From positions 22,346-86,345 of the forward strand of contig ML014185.1 in the NCBI GenBank assembly GCA_003615045.1: 64,000 nucleotides of DNA, read 5' to 3'. Each line of letters begins with the position of its first letter. Position 1 is the stretch's first letter. Source of the stretch: Caulochytrium protostelioides. Lineage: Eukaryota > Chytridiomycota > Caulochytriomycetes > Caulochytriales > Caulochytriaceae. The position numbers were made by a program, and so were the translations under genes. The notes beneath the pieces were generated by a model. It was not told the DNA's origin. It saw only the letters and a program-made list of their open reading frames with translations, and searched no databases. Shown here one piece after another: positions 25,495 through 35,038 of the stretch.

Positions 25495-28455
25495 ATGTCG
25501 GGCCCACCGTCGTCGCGCCGCGGCTTGCCCCAGCCGGGGTCCGCCTCGGCGTCCACGCGCCAGCCGACCTCGCAGTCCCAGGCGACCCTCGCCGGCTCGG
25601 ACGACCCGATCGTGGAGCATCCCGCCGACGCCGCCGCCCCGGCGTCCACGTACTACCCGCCGCCGCCGATGCCCACGACCGCGTACCAGCAGGGCGCCTA
25701 CGGCGCGCCGCAGTCCTTCTCCTCGTACGACGCGCCGAGCGGCAGCGGCAGCGGCGTCTCGTCCTCCGGCATGTCCATGCCCGCCGGCGCGCCCCCGGGC
25801 ACCGCGCACTTCCCGGCCATGGGCGCCCACCACCGCGAGCCCTACTCGCACGCCGGCCACGCCTCCGCCTACGGCTCGTCCTCCAATCTCAGCGGCGTCA
25901 GCGACATGACGCCCTCGAGCACCGTTAACGCCGGCGTCCGGCCGGCCTACCCGGCAGGGCCTGCCGGCAGCGTCGGGGGCCCCGTGCACCACGGCATCGA
26001 GATGCCCGTGCCGCCGGCGCGCACCGGCTCGCAGGCCGTCCACAACGGCCCCGGCCCCGGCGGCGCCTACCCGCCCCCGCCGCCGGGCGGCCCCGCCTCG
26101 GCGTTCCAGGACCAGCGCCCGCAGACGCCGCCGATGCAGTTCGGCCAGCCCGGCCCGATGGGCGGCTTCATGGCCGCGCAGATGGGCGGCCCGCCCATCA
26201 TCTACAACAGCAATACGTCGTACCCGCCGGCGCCCATGTTCCACCCGGAGACGCTGTTCCGGCACCGCACCAAGAAGACGGTCGAGCTCACGAAGCAGGG
26301 CAACTTTGTCGTCGAGATCCCGGTGCCCGAGAAGCTGCTGAGCTTCGGGCTGATCAAGACGGGCCGCGAGTTCACGCACCTGCGGTATACCGCGGTGACG
26401 GGCGACCCGAACGAGTTCCGCGATAAGGGGTTCACGCTGCGCCAGAACGAGATGGGCCGGCACACCGAGATCTTTATCGTCGCGACCATGTACAACGAGG
26501 ACGAGGTCCTTTTCGCCAAGACGTGGAAGGCCATCGCCAAGAACATTGCGTACCTGTGCCAAAAGAAGAAGAGCTCGGTCTGGGGCCCCGACGGCTGGAA
26601 GAAAGTGACGGTCTGCATCGTCTCGGACGGCCGCAACAAGATTAACCAGCGCACGCTGCAGACCATCGGCATCATGGGCGCGTACCAGGAAGGTCTGGTC
26701 AAGACCTCGGTCGAGGGCCAGGAAGTCAGCGCGCATCTCTTCGAGTACACGACGCAAATCTGCGTGGACCCGGACATGCGCATCCGCGGCACCGACTCGG
26801 GCCTCGTCCCCGTCCAGATCCTCTTCTGTCTGAAGGAGAAGAACGCTAAGAAAATCAACTCGCACCGCTGGTTCTTCAACGCGTTCGGCCAGGTGCTCAA
26901 CCCGCACGTGTGCATCCTGCTCGACGTCGGCACGAAACCAACCGAGAAGTCGTTCTACCGCCTGTGGAAGGCCTTCGACAGCGACCCCATGGTCGCCGGC
27001 GCGTGCGGTGAGATCTACGCCGACACGGGTCGGTTCAACCACAAGGTCCTGCTGAACCCGCTCGTGGCGGCGCAGAACTTTGAGTACAAGATGAGCAACA
27101 TCCTCGACAAGCCGCTCGAGTCGGTGTTCGGGTTCATCAGCGTGCTGCCCGGCGCGTTCTCGGCATACCGCTACCGCGCGCTGCAGAACGGACCCGACGG
27201 CACGGGCCCGCTCGAGAAGTACTTTATGGGCGAGAAGATGCACGGCGGCGCGAACATCCGCATGGCCAACATGTACCTCGCCGAAGACCGCATTCTGTGC
27301 TTCGAGCTTGTGACGAAGCGCGACGAGGCGTGGCTGCTCAAGTACGTGCGGTCGGCGAAGGCCGAGACGGACGTGCCCGACACGCTGCCCGAGTTCATCT
27401 CGCAGCGCCGGCGCTGGCTCAACGGCTCCTTCTTTGCGGGCCTGCACGCCCTGCTCAACTTCTTCCAGGTCTTCCGCTCGGGCCACAACGTGATCCGCAA
27501 GTTCGTGCTCATGTTCGAGATGCTCTACAACCTCGTCCAGCTGCTCTTCTCGTGGTTCCAGCTCGGCAACCTGTACCTCATCTTCCACTACCTCGTCGGC
27601 GACTCGGCCACCAGCCCCGACGGGCCCTTCCCGGGCAACGCGGGTGACATTGTCTTCCGCGTGCTCAACGCGCTGTACCTGGCGGCGATCGTGCTCATCT
27701 TCATCTCGTCGCTCGGCAACCGGCCGCAGGGCTCCAAGTGGCTGTTCATGCTGTGCGTCGTCTTCTTTGCGATCATCATGGTGTTCATGCTGTTCCTTGC
27801 GGTCTGGACGATGGTCATCCTCTCGCGCGCCGCGGCGCAGGACTTCACGGGTTCGCTTTTCGGCACCAACAGCTCCTTCCGCGACCTGGTGATCTCGCTG
27901 CTCTCCACGTACGGCCTCTACCTCATCGGCTCGATCCTCTTCCTCGACCCGCTGCACATGCTGACCTGCCTCATCCAGTACCTCGTCGTCAGCGTGATGA
28001 GCGGCACCAACATCCTGATGGTCTACGCGTTCTGCAACCTCCACGACGTCTCGTGGGGCACGAAAGGCGATAATGTGATCACGGCCGACGCCGCGCCCGT
28101 CAAGACGAAGAAGACAGAGTCGGGCAACCGCGTCGCGACCGTCGATCTGCCCGTCGAGCAGCGCGACATCGACGCCGTCTACGAGCTCTTCCTCCACGAG
28201 CTGCCCAACCGGCCCAAGCAGGAGAAGCAGCACCGCGATGCCAAGCTCAAGCAGGAAGACTTCTTCCGCGCCTTCCGCACGCGCGTCGTCCTCTTCTGGG
28301 TCTTCTGCAACGCCGTCCTCATCGTCTGCCTGCTGCCCCCGGTCACCAACTTCTCGCGGTACAACAACCCCTACCTCGCCGTCATTCTCTGGAGCGTGGC
28401 GGGCCTCTCGGCCATCCGCCTCATCGGGTCGGTCCTCTACCTCATCCGCCGTTAG
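25495..28455 (+). CDS. Chitin synthase, division 1 (class I-III type)
   Basis: This enzyme polymerises UDP-N-acetylglucosamine into chitin at the plasma membrane. The 986-residue protein has a Pro/Gly/Ser-rich N-terminus (1-240), then the chitin synthase N-terminal region (about 250-370), then the glycosyltransferase core: VCIVSDGRNKINQRT, CILLDVGTKP, the EDR catalytic triad at 597-599 and the QRRRW product-binding motif at 637-641. About seven hydrophobic helices follow, including VLNALYLAAIVLIFISS and a final one just before the stop (AVILWSVAGLSAIRLIGSVL). There is no myosin motor, so it is not class V/VII. It converges on NFS1 with 222 bases between stops. The pattern supports a fungal genome. 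Confidence 0.97.
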   Translation: MSGPPSSRRGLPQPGSASASTRQPTSQSQATLAGSDDPIVEHPADAAAPASTYYPPPPMPTTAYQQGAYGAPQSFSSYDAPSGSGSGVSSSGMSMPAGAPPGTAHFPAMGAHHREPYSHAGHASAYGSSSNLSGVSDMTPSSTVNAGVRPAYPAGPAGSVGGPVHHGIEMPVPPARTGSQAVHNGPGPGGAYPPPPPGGPASAFQDQRPQTPPMQFGQPGPMGGFMAAQMGGPPIIYNSNTSYPPAPMFHPETLFRHRTKKTVELTKQGNFVVEIPVPEKLLSFGLIKTGREFTHLRYTAVTGDPNEFRDKGFTLRQNEMGRHTEIFIVATMYNEDEVLFAKTWKAIAKNIAYLCQKKKSSVWGPDGWKKVTVCIVSDGRNKINQRTLQTIGIMGAYQEGLVKTSVEGQEVSAHLFEYTTQICVDPDMRIRGTDSGLVPVQILFCLKEKNAKKINSHRWFFNAFGQVLNPHVCILLDVGTKPTEKSFYRLWKAFDSDPMVAGACGEIYADTGRFNHKVLLNPLVAAQNFEYKMSNILDKPLESVFGFISVLPGAFSAYRYRALQNGPDGTGPLEKYFMGEKMHGGANIRMANMYLAEDRILCFELVTKRDEAWLLKYVRSAKAETDVPDTLPEFISQRRRWLNGSFFAGLHALLNFFQVFRSGHNVIRKFVLMFEMLYNLVQLLFSWFQLGNLYLIFHYLVGDSATSPDGPFPGNAGDIVFRVLNALYLAAIVLIFISSLGNRPQGSKWLFMLCVVFFAIIMVFMLFLAVWTMVILSRAAAQDFTGSLFGTNSSFRDLVISLLSTYGLYLIGSILFLDPLHMLTCLIQYLVVSVMSGTNILMVYAFCNLHDVSWGTKGDNVITADAAPVKTKKTESGNRVATVDLPVEQRDIDAVYELFLHELPNRPKQEKQHRDAKLKQEDFFRAFRTRVVLFWVFCNAVLIVCLLPPVTNFSRYNNPYLAVILWSVAGLSAIRLIGSVLYLIRR

Positions 28456-28677
28456 AGCGCATGACGAGCGCGCGTCCGCGGGTTGCTCTTTCTATTTTTC
28501 CTCCTCTTTTTATTCCTTTTATTCGACGTTGATGACTTGATGTGTGCATGGCGAAGGCGTCCATGACAGGGACATGCTTGCAGCGTGAATGACGTGCGTT
28601 TCTGATGACTCTTGAACTCAGCATCCACCCTACTACTATTTCGATACAGGAGAAGAAGGATCAGCGTTGTGGTGGGT

Positions 28678-30192
28678 TTAGTGGTCAGACCACTTGATGG
28701 TGCTGAGATCGATGCCCTCCTGGACCATCTCCCAGAGCGGGCTGAGGTCGCGGAGACGGGCGACGTGCTGGATGACGCGGTCGACGACAAAGTCGACTTC
28801 GCGCTCCGTCGTGAAGCGGCCGAGGCCGAAGCGGACCGAGGAGTGGGCCATCTCGTCGGCGCGGCCCAGCGCGCGCAGGACGTACGACGGCTCGAGCGAC
28901 GCGGAGGTGCACGCGGAGCCCGAGGACAGCGCGACCTCCTTGAGGGCCATCATGAGCGACTCGCCCTCGACGTAGGCAAACGAGAGGTTGAGGCAGCCCG
29001 GGTAGTGCTGCGCCGGGTCGGCGGGGCCGTTGCGCAGCACGTCGGGGAGGGCCGCGGTGACGTGGCGGTACAGGCGGTCGCTCAGGCGAGCGACGTGGGC
29101 GTAGTCGTAGGCCATATCCTCGCGAGCCAGACGGCACGCGGCGCCGAGGCCCACGGCAAGCGGGGTGGGGACGGTGCCCGAGCGGAGGCCGCGTTCCTGG
29201 CCGCCGCCATGCATCAGCGGCTCGAGACGCACACGCGGCCGCCGCCGGACGTACATGGCGCCGACGCCCTTGGGGCCGTAGATCTTGTGGCCCGAAATGG
29301 AGAGCGCGTCGATGTGCATCGCCTCCACATCGATGGGAATCTTGCCGACGGCCTGCGCGGCGTCCGTGTGGAAAAAGATTTTGTTCTTCCGGCAGAGCTG
29401 GCCGATCTGCTCGAGCGGCTGGATCACGCCGATCTCGTTGTTGATGGCCATCACTGAGACCAGCACCGTCTGGCCCGGCCGGATGGCAGCGGCAAGGCTG
29501 TTGACGTCAATCAGACCCGTGTCCGAGACCGGCAGGTAGGTGACTTCGAAGCCCTGGGTCTCGAGCACACGGCACGCGTCCAGCACGCACTTGTGCTCGG
29601 TCTGGGTCGTGATGATGTGACGACGCTTGCTCGTGGGGTCCTGCGCGTAGAAGCGCGGGATGCCCTTGATGATCGTGTTGTTCGCCTCGGTGGCACCCGA
29701 GGTGAAGAGCACCTCGCGCTTGTCCTTGGCGCCGATCAGCTGGCGGACCTCCTCGCGGGCGTTCTCGATGTGCTGCTCCGTCTCCCAGCCGTACGAGTGT
29801 GTCCGCGAGTGCGGGTTGCCGTACAGGTGCGTAAAGTAGGGCAGCATCGCATCAAGCACCCGCGGGTCCGTCGCCGTCGTGGCTTGGACGTCCAGGTACA
29901 CCGGGCGGCCCGTCACGGGCGACGTCTCCTTGACCGTCGTCGTCATGCCTTCGAACGACATGGACGCCGACACGCTGGATGCCGACGCGGACGCCGATGC
30001 TGGAGTCGGTGCCGAGGCGGAAGACGTCGACGTCGCAGCCGGCTTGGCCTGGCCGTCGCTCGAGACGGTGGCGAGCGATCGTGCCGCCAGATGGGACGGC
30101 AGGCGCGGGACGGCGCGCGCGGTCGCCGCCATGCGGCGCGGCGCGGCGGCGCTCTGGCGCAGCAGCGCCGCGGTCGTGCGACGGGAGGCCAT
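28678..30192 (-). CDS. NFS1: Mitochondrial cysteine desulfurase
   Basis: NFS1 takes sulfur from cysteine, using PLP, and passes it to the ISU scaffold for Fe-S clusters and to tRNA thiolation. The 504-residue protein begins with an Arg/Ala/Ser-rich mitochondrial presequence ([20 protein letters not shown]), then a Ser/Ala-rich linker with a run of SASASA. The core has VYLDVQATT, the PLP lysine at residue 303 in [12 protein letters not shown], the mobile catalytic Cys at 428 in [12 protein letters not shown], and the family C-terminus [12 protein letters not shown] 30192 is chosen because it starts the presequence; the frame extends to 30261 without adding conserved sequence. Confidence 0.97.
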   Translation of the reverse strand: MASRRTTAALLRQSAAAPRRMAATARAVPRLPSHLAARSLATVSSDGQAKPAATSTSSASAPTPASASASASSVSASMSFEGMTTTVKETSPVTGRPVYLDVQATTATDPRVLDAMLPYFTHLYGNPHSRTHSYGWETEQHIENAREEVRQLIGAKDKREVLFTSGATEANNTIIKGIPRFYAQDPTSKRRHIITTQTEHKCVLDACRVLETQGFEVTYLPVSDTGLIDVNSLAAAIRPGQTVLVSVMAINNEIGVIQPLEQIGQLCRKNKIFFHTDAAQAVGKIPIDVEAMHIDALSISGHKIYGPKGVGAMYVRRRPRVRLEPLMHGGGQERGLRSGTVPTPLAVGLGAACRLAREDMAYDYAHVARLSDRLYRHVTAALPDVLRNGPADPAQHYPGCLNLSFAYVEGESLMMALKEVALSSGSACTSASLEPSYVLRALGRADEMAHSSVRFGLGRFTTEREVDFVVDRVIQHVARLRDLSPLWEMVQEGIDLSTIKWSDH

Positions 30193-30935
30193 CGTCAGTC
30201 TCTGAGAACAGTGAACCTCGAAATGCAAAGTATGAATGATGCACCAGCGAGCCGTCGACACGGGATGGGATGGAGGGGCGCACGCGTCGCTGTCGGTGCG
30301 ATAAAGTACAAGAACAACCGGCGTTCGCGATCGACGTCAAGGGCTGACGGTCGATCGAATGCAGAAATGAATGGAAAGGCCCGGGAGATGATGAATAAGG
30401 GATGAATATGGGATGAATATGGGATGCGTCAGATGTAAAGCGAGAAACCTGACAGTGCGGAGGCCGAGGATGCAGATACCGAGGAGGCGGACTAGTTACG
30501 AAAAGGCCAGACGCATGGACGCATGGACGCTGCGTGGATATGGCTTCGACAGAGCACGACGAAGCCGCGACGACGGCGGTCTTGCCGCCGTTTTGACAGC
30601 ACACCTTCTCGCATGCCACGATCGGACCACGTGTCCTGTCGACCAGCATCGAGGCCGCGGCGGATCGTCTCACCGAGCGGCTCCGACACTTGCGACCGAG
30701 CTCTCTCGCCATCGCCTGGCGCATGCTTCCGGCCGCCGTCCTCGCCGCCACCGACGGTCGGCCTTCGGTCGGCCGGACTCGGCGGATGCCCGCGGGGTCT
30801 CGTGGCGTACGGCGGAAGGCCGACCCAGTTGGCGGCTGCCACCGCGAACGTGTCCATCAGGCACCGACACGGCCACCACGGCCGCCACCGTCCCGTGGCC
30901 ACCCGCAGTCGCCGCAGTCGCTGCAGTCGCTGCAG

Positions 30936-30989
<54 letters not shown>

Positions 30990-31537
30990 GGTGCATTCAT
31001 CGCCTCGGGGGGCCCTCGGAATACCCATAAAGTCCGCTCGCGCCCTCAACGGCGACCTTCAACAGAACAACAAAGGCGCCATGTGCGATGATGGAAAACG
31101 CGAGGGGCTCAGACGCGTGGCGCAGCTGTGGCGCAGCTGTGGCGCAGCAAGTTTACGCCGGTGGCGCAGCCTCGACGCACGCGCGCGCACAACGGGGTCC
31201 ACGCCGTCATGGCGCACTGACGCGCTTTCTGACGGAGCGGGTACGACTCATGAGATCGGCGAGCCACGCCATAAGATCGCCTGCTTATGATCAAGGATGC
31301 GCTTCCTCGGCCACAGCTCGTGGACTTTTCTTTGATGCTCGCATACTGCGGCCGTCGCCGTCGTTGCTGCTGCTGCTGCTGCTGCTTCAGCTCCCCAACC
31401 ACCATCTCCTGAGTCGACCGACCGCTTGCAGTCGACGACGGCCACGCGGAGTGCCGCCAGCCATCGGAGCGCTCGAGCGCCGTCTACACCCCTCCGGCCA
31501 TCATCGCCGGCGGCGTCGGGCCCGCATCGCCGTCACC
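30193..31537. other. Divergent promoter region of NFS1 and RIB1
   Basis: About 1.35 kb with no supportable gene. It holds a (GCC)16 tract at 30938-30985 preceded by four gcagtcgcY 9-mers, an 8-base palindrome TCGATCGA at 30351-30358 close to NFS1, and a tandem repeat of GTGGCGCAGCT at about 31118-31145. Confidence 0.5.
30938..30985. repeat. (GCC)16 microsatellite
   Basis: Sixteen perfect GCC units lie in the NFS1-RIB1 divergent spacer, the longest such tract in the window. Confidence 0.95.
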
Positions 31538-33607
31538 ATGAGTCCCGCGCCGCCGCCGCCGCCCGTCTCGGCGGCCATCCTCTCCCAGGGCCCACACGAC
31601 CCGCCGCGGCCCTCGCACCACCACCGCCGCCGACACTCGTTTCCGGGCCAGCCCGTCGGCCTGCCGCTCAGCTTCGGCCACCCGTCCGCGAACGGCGCGA
31701 CGCAGTACCCGGCGCCGCCATACCCGGACCCCCTGCCGTTATCCCGGATCGGCGCGATGCCCGTCACGAGCGCCGCCGCCGCCGCGCCGCCCGCGGCATC
31801 GGCAGCTGCAGCAGCAGCGCCGGCGGTCGCGCCCGTGGCGCCGCTCTCGGTCGCGCAGCGCGCCGTCGCCGGCGTCGGGCCGGGGAAGGGCGTGCCATCC
31901 CGGCCGAGCTCGGCACACCCGATGGTCGACGCGGACATCGCCGCTCAGGCGGTGCCGCTGCCGGCGCCCAAGGCCTCAGCCGGGCGGGCGACCGCGTTAT
32001 CCGCTTCGCAGCGCCCGCCGTGGGCTGCGACGCCGCCGCTCCACGACGGCACGACGGCACGGCCGCCGCCCCGCGTGCAGGTCACCTGCCAGGTGCGCAC
32101 CCGCATCACTACCGAAACGAACGGAACCGCCTACATCTATCTCTACACGAACAACCAGAACGCCGGCGAAGATCTGGCCGTCGTCTATGAGCCGTCGCCC
32201 GAATCAGACGACGACGGCGGCGACGACGACGACGACGAGTCGGTGCCGATCTTTACCTCGCAGAGCCTTGTGGCCCACCGGGTGCCTGGCGAGACCGATC
32301 GCGAGCGCGCGATTCGCGGCGCGCCGCCGCTGCGCCGCTTTACGCGGACCGTGCCGTCGGGCGCAGGGATCTGGGGCTCCAACCTCTCGTTCCGCCGTGC
32401 CGCCCCCGCGGCGCCGTCCGTCCGATCGCCCAACACGTCGGACGCCGCTGCCTCACCTTCCCACGGGGCCACGGCGCCTGAACACCGCCAGGCCGCCGCG
32501 GCAACGACGGACACGGCGAATGAAAAGAGCGCCGCCGCCGCCGCCGACCACGACGACGACGATGATGCGAGCGACTGTGACGCGCCCCTCGTCCGGATCC
32601 ACTCGTCGTGCTTCACGGGCGAGACGCTGCGGTCCTGCCGGTGCGACTGCAACGCGCAGCTGCAGACCTCGATGGCGCTGCTGGCGCGGCAGCAGCAGCA
32701 GCACCAGCAGGCTCGGCGCGAGCGGCGTGAGCAGCGCGGCCGTCGTCCCAGCGAAGCGGCGGCCACGACGCCCGAAGCGCCGCTCGCTTCTGGCAAGCGG
32801 AATCGGACGTCGCGGCGCGCCACGGACGCCACGGGGGCCCCGGCGCGGCGGACCCGGCGCGGCCAGGGCGGCGGCGTCGTGCTCTACCTCCAGCAGGAAG
32901 GCCGCGGGATCGGTCTGCGGGAGAAGCTGCGCGCGTACAACCTGATCGACATGGGCTACGACACGCTCACGGCGAACCTGGTGCTGGGGCATCCTGCGGA
33001 CGCGCGCGTGTACGACGTCGCCGTCGCCATCCTCCGCGATCTCGGCGTCGACCGCATCCGGCTGCTCACCAACAACGCCGACAAGGTGCGGCAGCTCGAG
33101 AGCGGCGGCGTTCGCGTCGTCCAGCGGATCGGCATGGTGCCCAAATACTGGTTCCCGGACGCGCCGGCGACGACGGCGAACCTCGCGGGCGGTGATGCCG
33201 GCGGCGACGCCGATGGCCCGGCCGACGGCGACACCATACCCGCGGCAGCGGCGGCCACGGCGCACCACCGCCGCGCGCTGTCGAGCGACCTCGTGAGCGA
33301 CCCGAAGGACCCGATCACGCTGAGTGTTCACGCGAACCCGCCGACGGTCGCGGCGCCGGTGGCCGCGGCGCCGTCCATGGCGGGCGTCTCGCGGCGCGGC
33401 GGCGAGCTGCTCGTGACGATGGCGACGCCGGGCAACGTCCGCACGCCCGACCGCGACTACTACCTGTGGACGAAGGCGCAGCGCATGCAGCACCTGCTCC
33501 CGATCCCGTCCTATCTGGCCCAGAGCGGCATGGCGCGCGACCGCCTGACCTCGGCGCAGCATGCGGGCGACGACGACGGCCCCCACGCGTCCTCGACGCC
33601 GCCTTGA
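31538..33607 (+). CDS. RIB1: GTP cyclohydrolase II with inserts in the catalytic core
   Basis: RIB1 opens the GTP ring in the first step of riboflavin synthesis. The 689-residue protein has a Pro/Ala-rich N-terminus, then a segment like the yeast Rib1 N-domain ([33 protein letters not shown]), then the zinc site with Cys358, Cys369 and Cys371 (C-x10-C-x-C), the QEGRGIGL catalytic motif from Glu454's neighbourhood, [16 protein letters not shown] and the [10 protein letters not shown] signature. Yeast Rib1 is 345 residues. Two large inserts explain much of the excess: a Gln/Arg-rich one between the zinc site and QEGR (32690-32865), and an Ala/Asp-rich one before the final [17 protein letters not shown] (33150-33440). 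ATG 31538 is the first Met before the protein-like part; the frame continues upstream to 31088 in Arg-rich sequence. All catalytic residues I can check are present. Confidence 0.93.
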   Translation: MSPAPPPPPVSAAILSQGPHDPPRPSHHHRRRHSFPGQPVGLPLSFGHPSANGATQYPAPPYPDPLPLSRIGAMPVTSAAAAAPPAASAAAAAAPAVAPVAPLSVAQRAVAGVGPGKGVPSRPSSAHPMVDADIAAQAVPLPAPKASAGRATALSASQRPPWAATPPLHDGTTARPPPRVQVTCQVRTRITTETNGTAYIYLYTNNQNAGEDLAVVYEPSPESDDDGGDDDDDESVPIFTSQSLVAHRVPGETDRERAIRGAPPLRRFTRTVPSGAGIWGSNLSFRRAAPAAPSVRSPNTSDAAASPSHGATAPEHRQAAAATTDTANEKSAAAAADHDDDDDASDCDAPLVRIHSSCFTGETLRSCRCDCNAQLQTSMALLARQQQQHQQARRERREQRGRRPSEAAATTPEAPLASGKRNRTSRRATDATGAPARRTRRGQGGGVVLYLQQEGRGIGLREKLRAYNLIDMGYDTLTANLVLGHPADARVYDVAVAILRDLGVDRIRLLTNNADKVRQLESGGVRVVQRIGMVPKYWFPDAPATTANLAGGDAGGDADGPADGDTIPAAAAATAHHRRALSSDLVSDPKDPITLSVHANPPTVAAPVAAAPSMAGVSRRGGELLVTMATPGNVRTPDRDYYLWTKAQRMQHLLPIPSYLAQSGMARDRLTSAQHAGDDDGPHASSTPP

Positions 33608-33703
33608 TCGGCCCCGTCCGGGGCGGCCAAGGACGGCCCTGTGGAAAAGATGACTATCAATAAATAGAGAAATATGCATCGCGTGACGGCGATAGCCGGC
33701 CGA
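33608..33703. other. Short convergent 3' spacer with AATAAA
   Basis: Only 96 bases separate the RIB1 and COA3-like stops. A canonical AATAAA at 33659-33664 lies about 50 bases after the RIB1 stop and is a likely polyadenylation signal for the plus strand. Confidence 0.6.
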
Positions 33704-34273
33704 CTACAGCGGCCTCGCGGCGTCGGCGTCGGCGGCGGCGGCCTTCTCTCGCTGCTGCTGCTCCTGCGCAACGGCGTTGAGAACGTCGCCGGTGAGCTCG
33801 AAGCTCTCAGAGCGCGCCTTGTACGCGCTGATGCCGAACGTGGCAAGCACGAGCGTGCCGAGGGCCGCGCCGACCATCAGGTTGCCGCGGCGCCGCGGCT
33901 TCAGCAGGTTGAGCTTCACGGTCTGGAAGTCGGCGGGCGACAAACGCCGCTCGAGCTGCGCCAGGCGCGCCTGCATCTCTGCCGGCGAGAGCTGCAGTAG
34001 GAAAATGTGGATTCACGCCAGCACGGAAGAGCGATCACAAGAAGGTGAGCGGTGCATGTTCGAACGATCACAGGAACGGCCTTGCGGGTTCAGCATCGAT
34101 GCTATACGGGAGGGGGGAAGGCGACTCGCGTGCTGTCGCGCGCTTACCTTGTCGAACTGGTTCCAGTTGAAGTCGGCGGAAGCCGCCGGGCGCGGGCCCT
34201 CGGCGGCGGCTTGGCGGGCGGCGCGCAGCTGCGCGTCCTGCTCGCTGCGCGGCTGCGTGTTGAGGAAGCTCAT
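33704..34273 (-). CDS. COA3: COA3-like cytochrome c oxidase assembly factor, two exons
   Basis: Exon 1 is 34273-34148 (42 residues, ending NWNQFDK) and exon 2 is 33991-33704 (95 residues), joined in phase 0 after removal of a 156-base intron. The 137-residue product has a short leader, a double motif LSPAEMQARLAQLERRLSP, a basic PRRRGN segment, one hydrophobic helix (LMVGAALGTLVLATFGISAY) and a polar C-terminus. This matches the layout of COA3/CCDC56, a small inner-membrane protein that guides Cox1 translation and assembly; human COA3 also has PRRRxRN directly before its helix. Recognition rests on this short region, so a different small mitochondrial membrane protein is possible. Neither exon would be called alone. 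Confidence 0.6.
33992..34147 (-). other. Spliceosomal intron of the COA3-like gene
   Basis: On the minus strand the intron begins GTAAGCG directly after an AAG codon and ends in a pyrimidine-rich TTTTCCTACTGCAG. Splicing joins two frames in phase 0 and places FDK next to LSPAEM. The borders match the fungal consensus, so the organism has spliceosomal introns even though most genes here lack them. Confidence 0.75.
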
Positions 34274-35038
34274 ACTGCGAGGTCAGGGGTGGCGGTCGAC
34301 CGGTCGGTGCTTCGGCGGGTGAGCGAAGGGATCGGCGATCCTACACGAGAGAGGATGTGGCGGGCGTCGGCTGCGGCGGGACGTGGCGTAACGCTATGAA
34401 CCAGGGTCGGCCATGAAGGAACGTCCCGACGGCGATGGGACGTGGCGATGGGACGATGGAGAATGTCGCCTGCTGCTTCTGGCCGTCGCCATACGCGCAT
34501 GTTTAGTGTGTCATGGATGCCGCGTGGCCTTCTCGGGCGGTGGCGGCCGACGGCTGCGGCCGTGGCCTGGACCCGCCGCGACCGCATAGGTGGCGGTGGC
34601 GCGGGTGGAAAGAGTCCCCGACGACGCGGGGCCTCCCGGGCAAGCGACGGTGGCGTGCGTGGCCATGACCATGGAAGCCATCCTTGCGCATCGAGATTGC
34701 GGGCGCCCTCGGCCCCAATGCCATGATCGACATGAGATGGCACCCGTCCCGCGCGTCTCCTTGCGAGAGTGTGCATAGCAGGATCCGCGCTGGCGGCGCC
34801 TACCGTGCCAGGATCACGGAAACTCCGACCGCTTGTCGGAGTTTGGCGCGGTGAAGGCGGCGATCGCCGCTGTGGGGGTCTTTATCATGATGTGATGAGG
34901 ACATTTCATCGTCGTGCGACGTCTCGTGAACGCTAGCGTCTTAATTTATTCGCAGTGATTTCCAGGCGTTCAGGGCAATCCACATACACCAGATCACCAT
35001 TCATCCACTATTAATGTTGTTATAATAATATATTGACA
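34274..35038. other. Spacer between COA3-like and CCDC162-like genes
   Basis: No supportable gene. Bases 34890-35038 are the most AT-rich in the window and probably form the 3' UTR of the minus-strand giant gene. A perfect 10-base-pair inverted repeat with a 5-base loop lies at 34820-34844. Confidence 0.5.
34820..34844. other. Perfect 10-bp stem, 5-base loop inverted repeat
   Basis: AAACTCCGAC, loop CGCTT, then GTCGGAGTTT. The arms are fully complementary. It lies about 195 bases past the stop of the CCDC162-like gene and about 550 bases before the COA3-like start, so it could act in 3' end formation or regulation. Confidence 0.7.

Noticed and set aside
25210-28233. 1007-codon open frame antisense to chitin synthase (and similar long antisense frames at 6963-9956, 9996-12074 and 16915-19752)
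   Set aside because: GC-rich third positions in the sense gene remove stop codons from antisense frames. The products are Arg/His/Ala-rich without domains, while the sense strands encode clear families.
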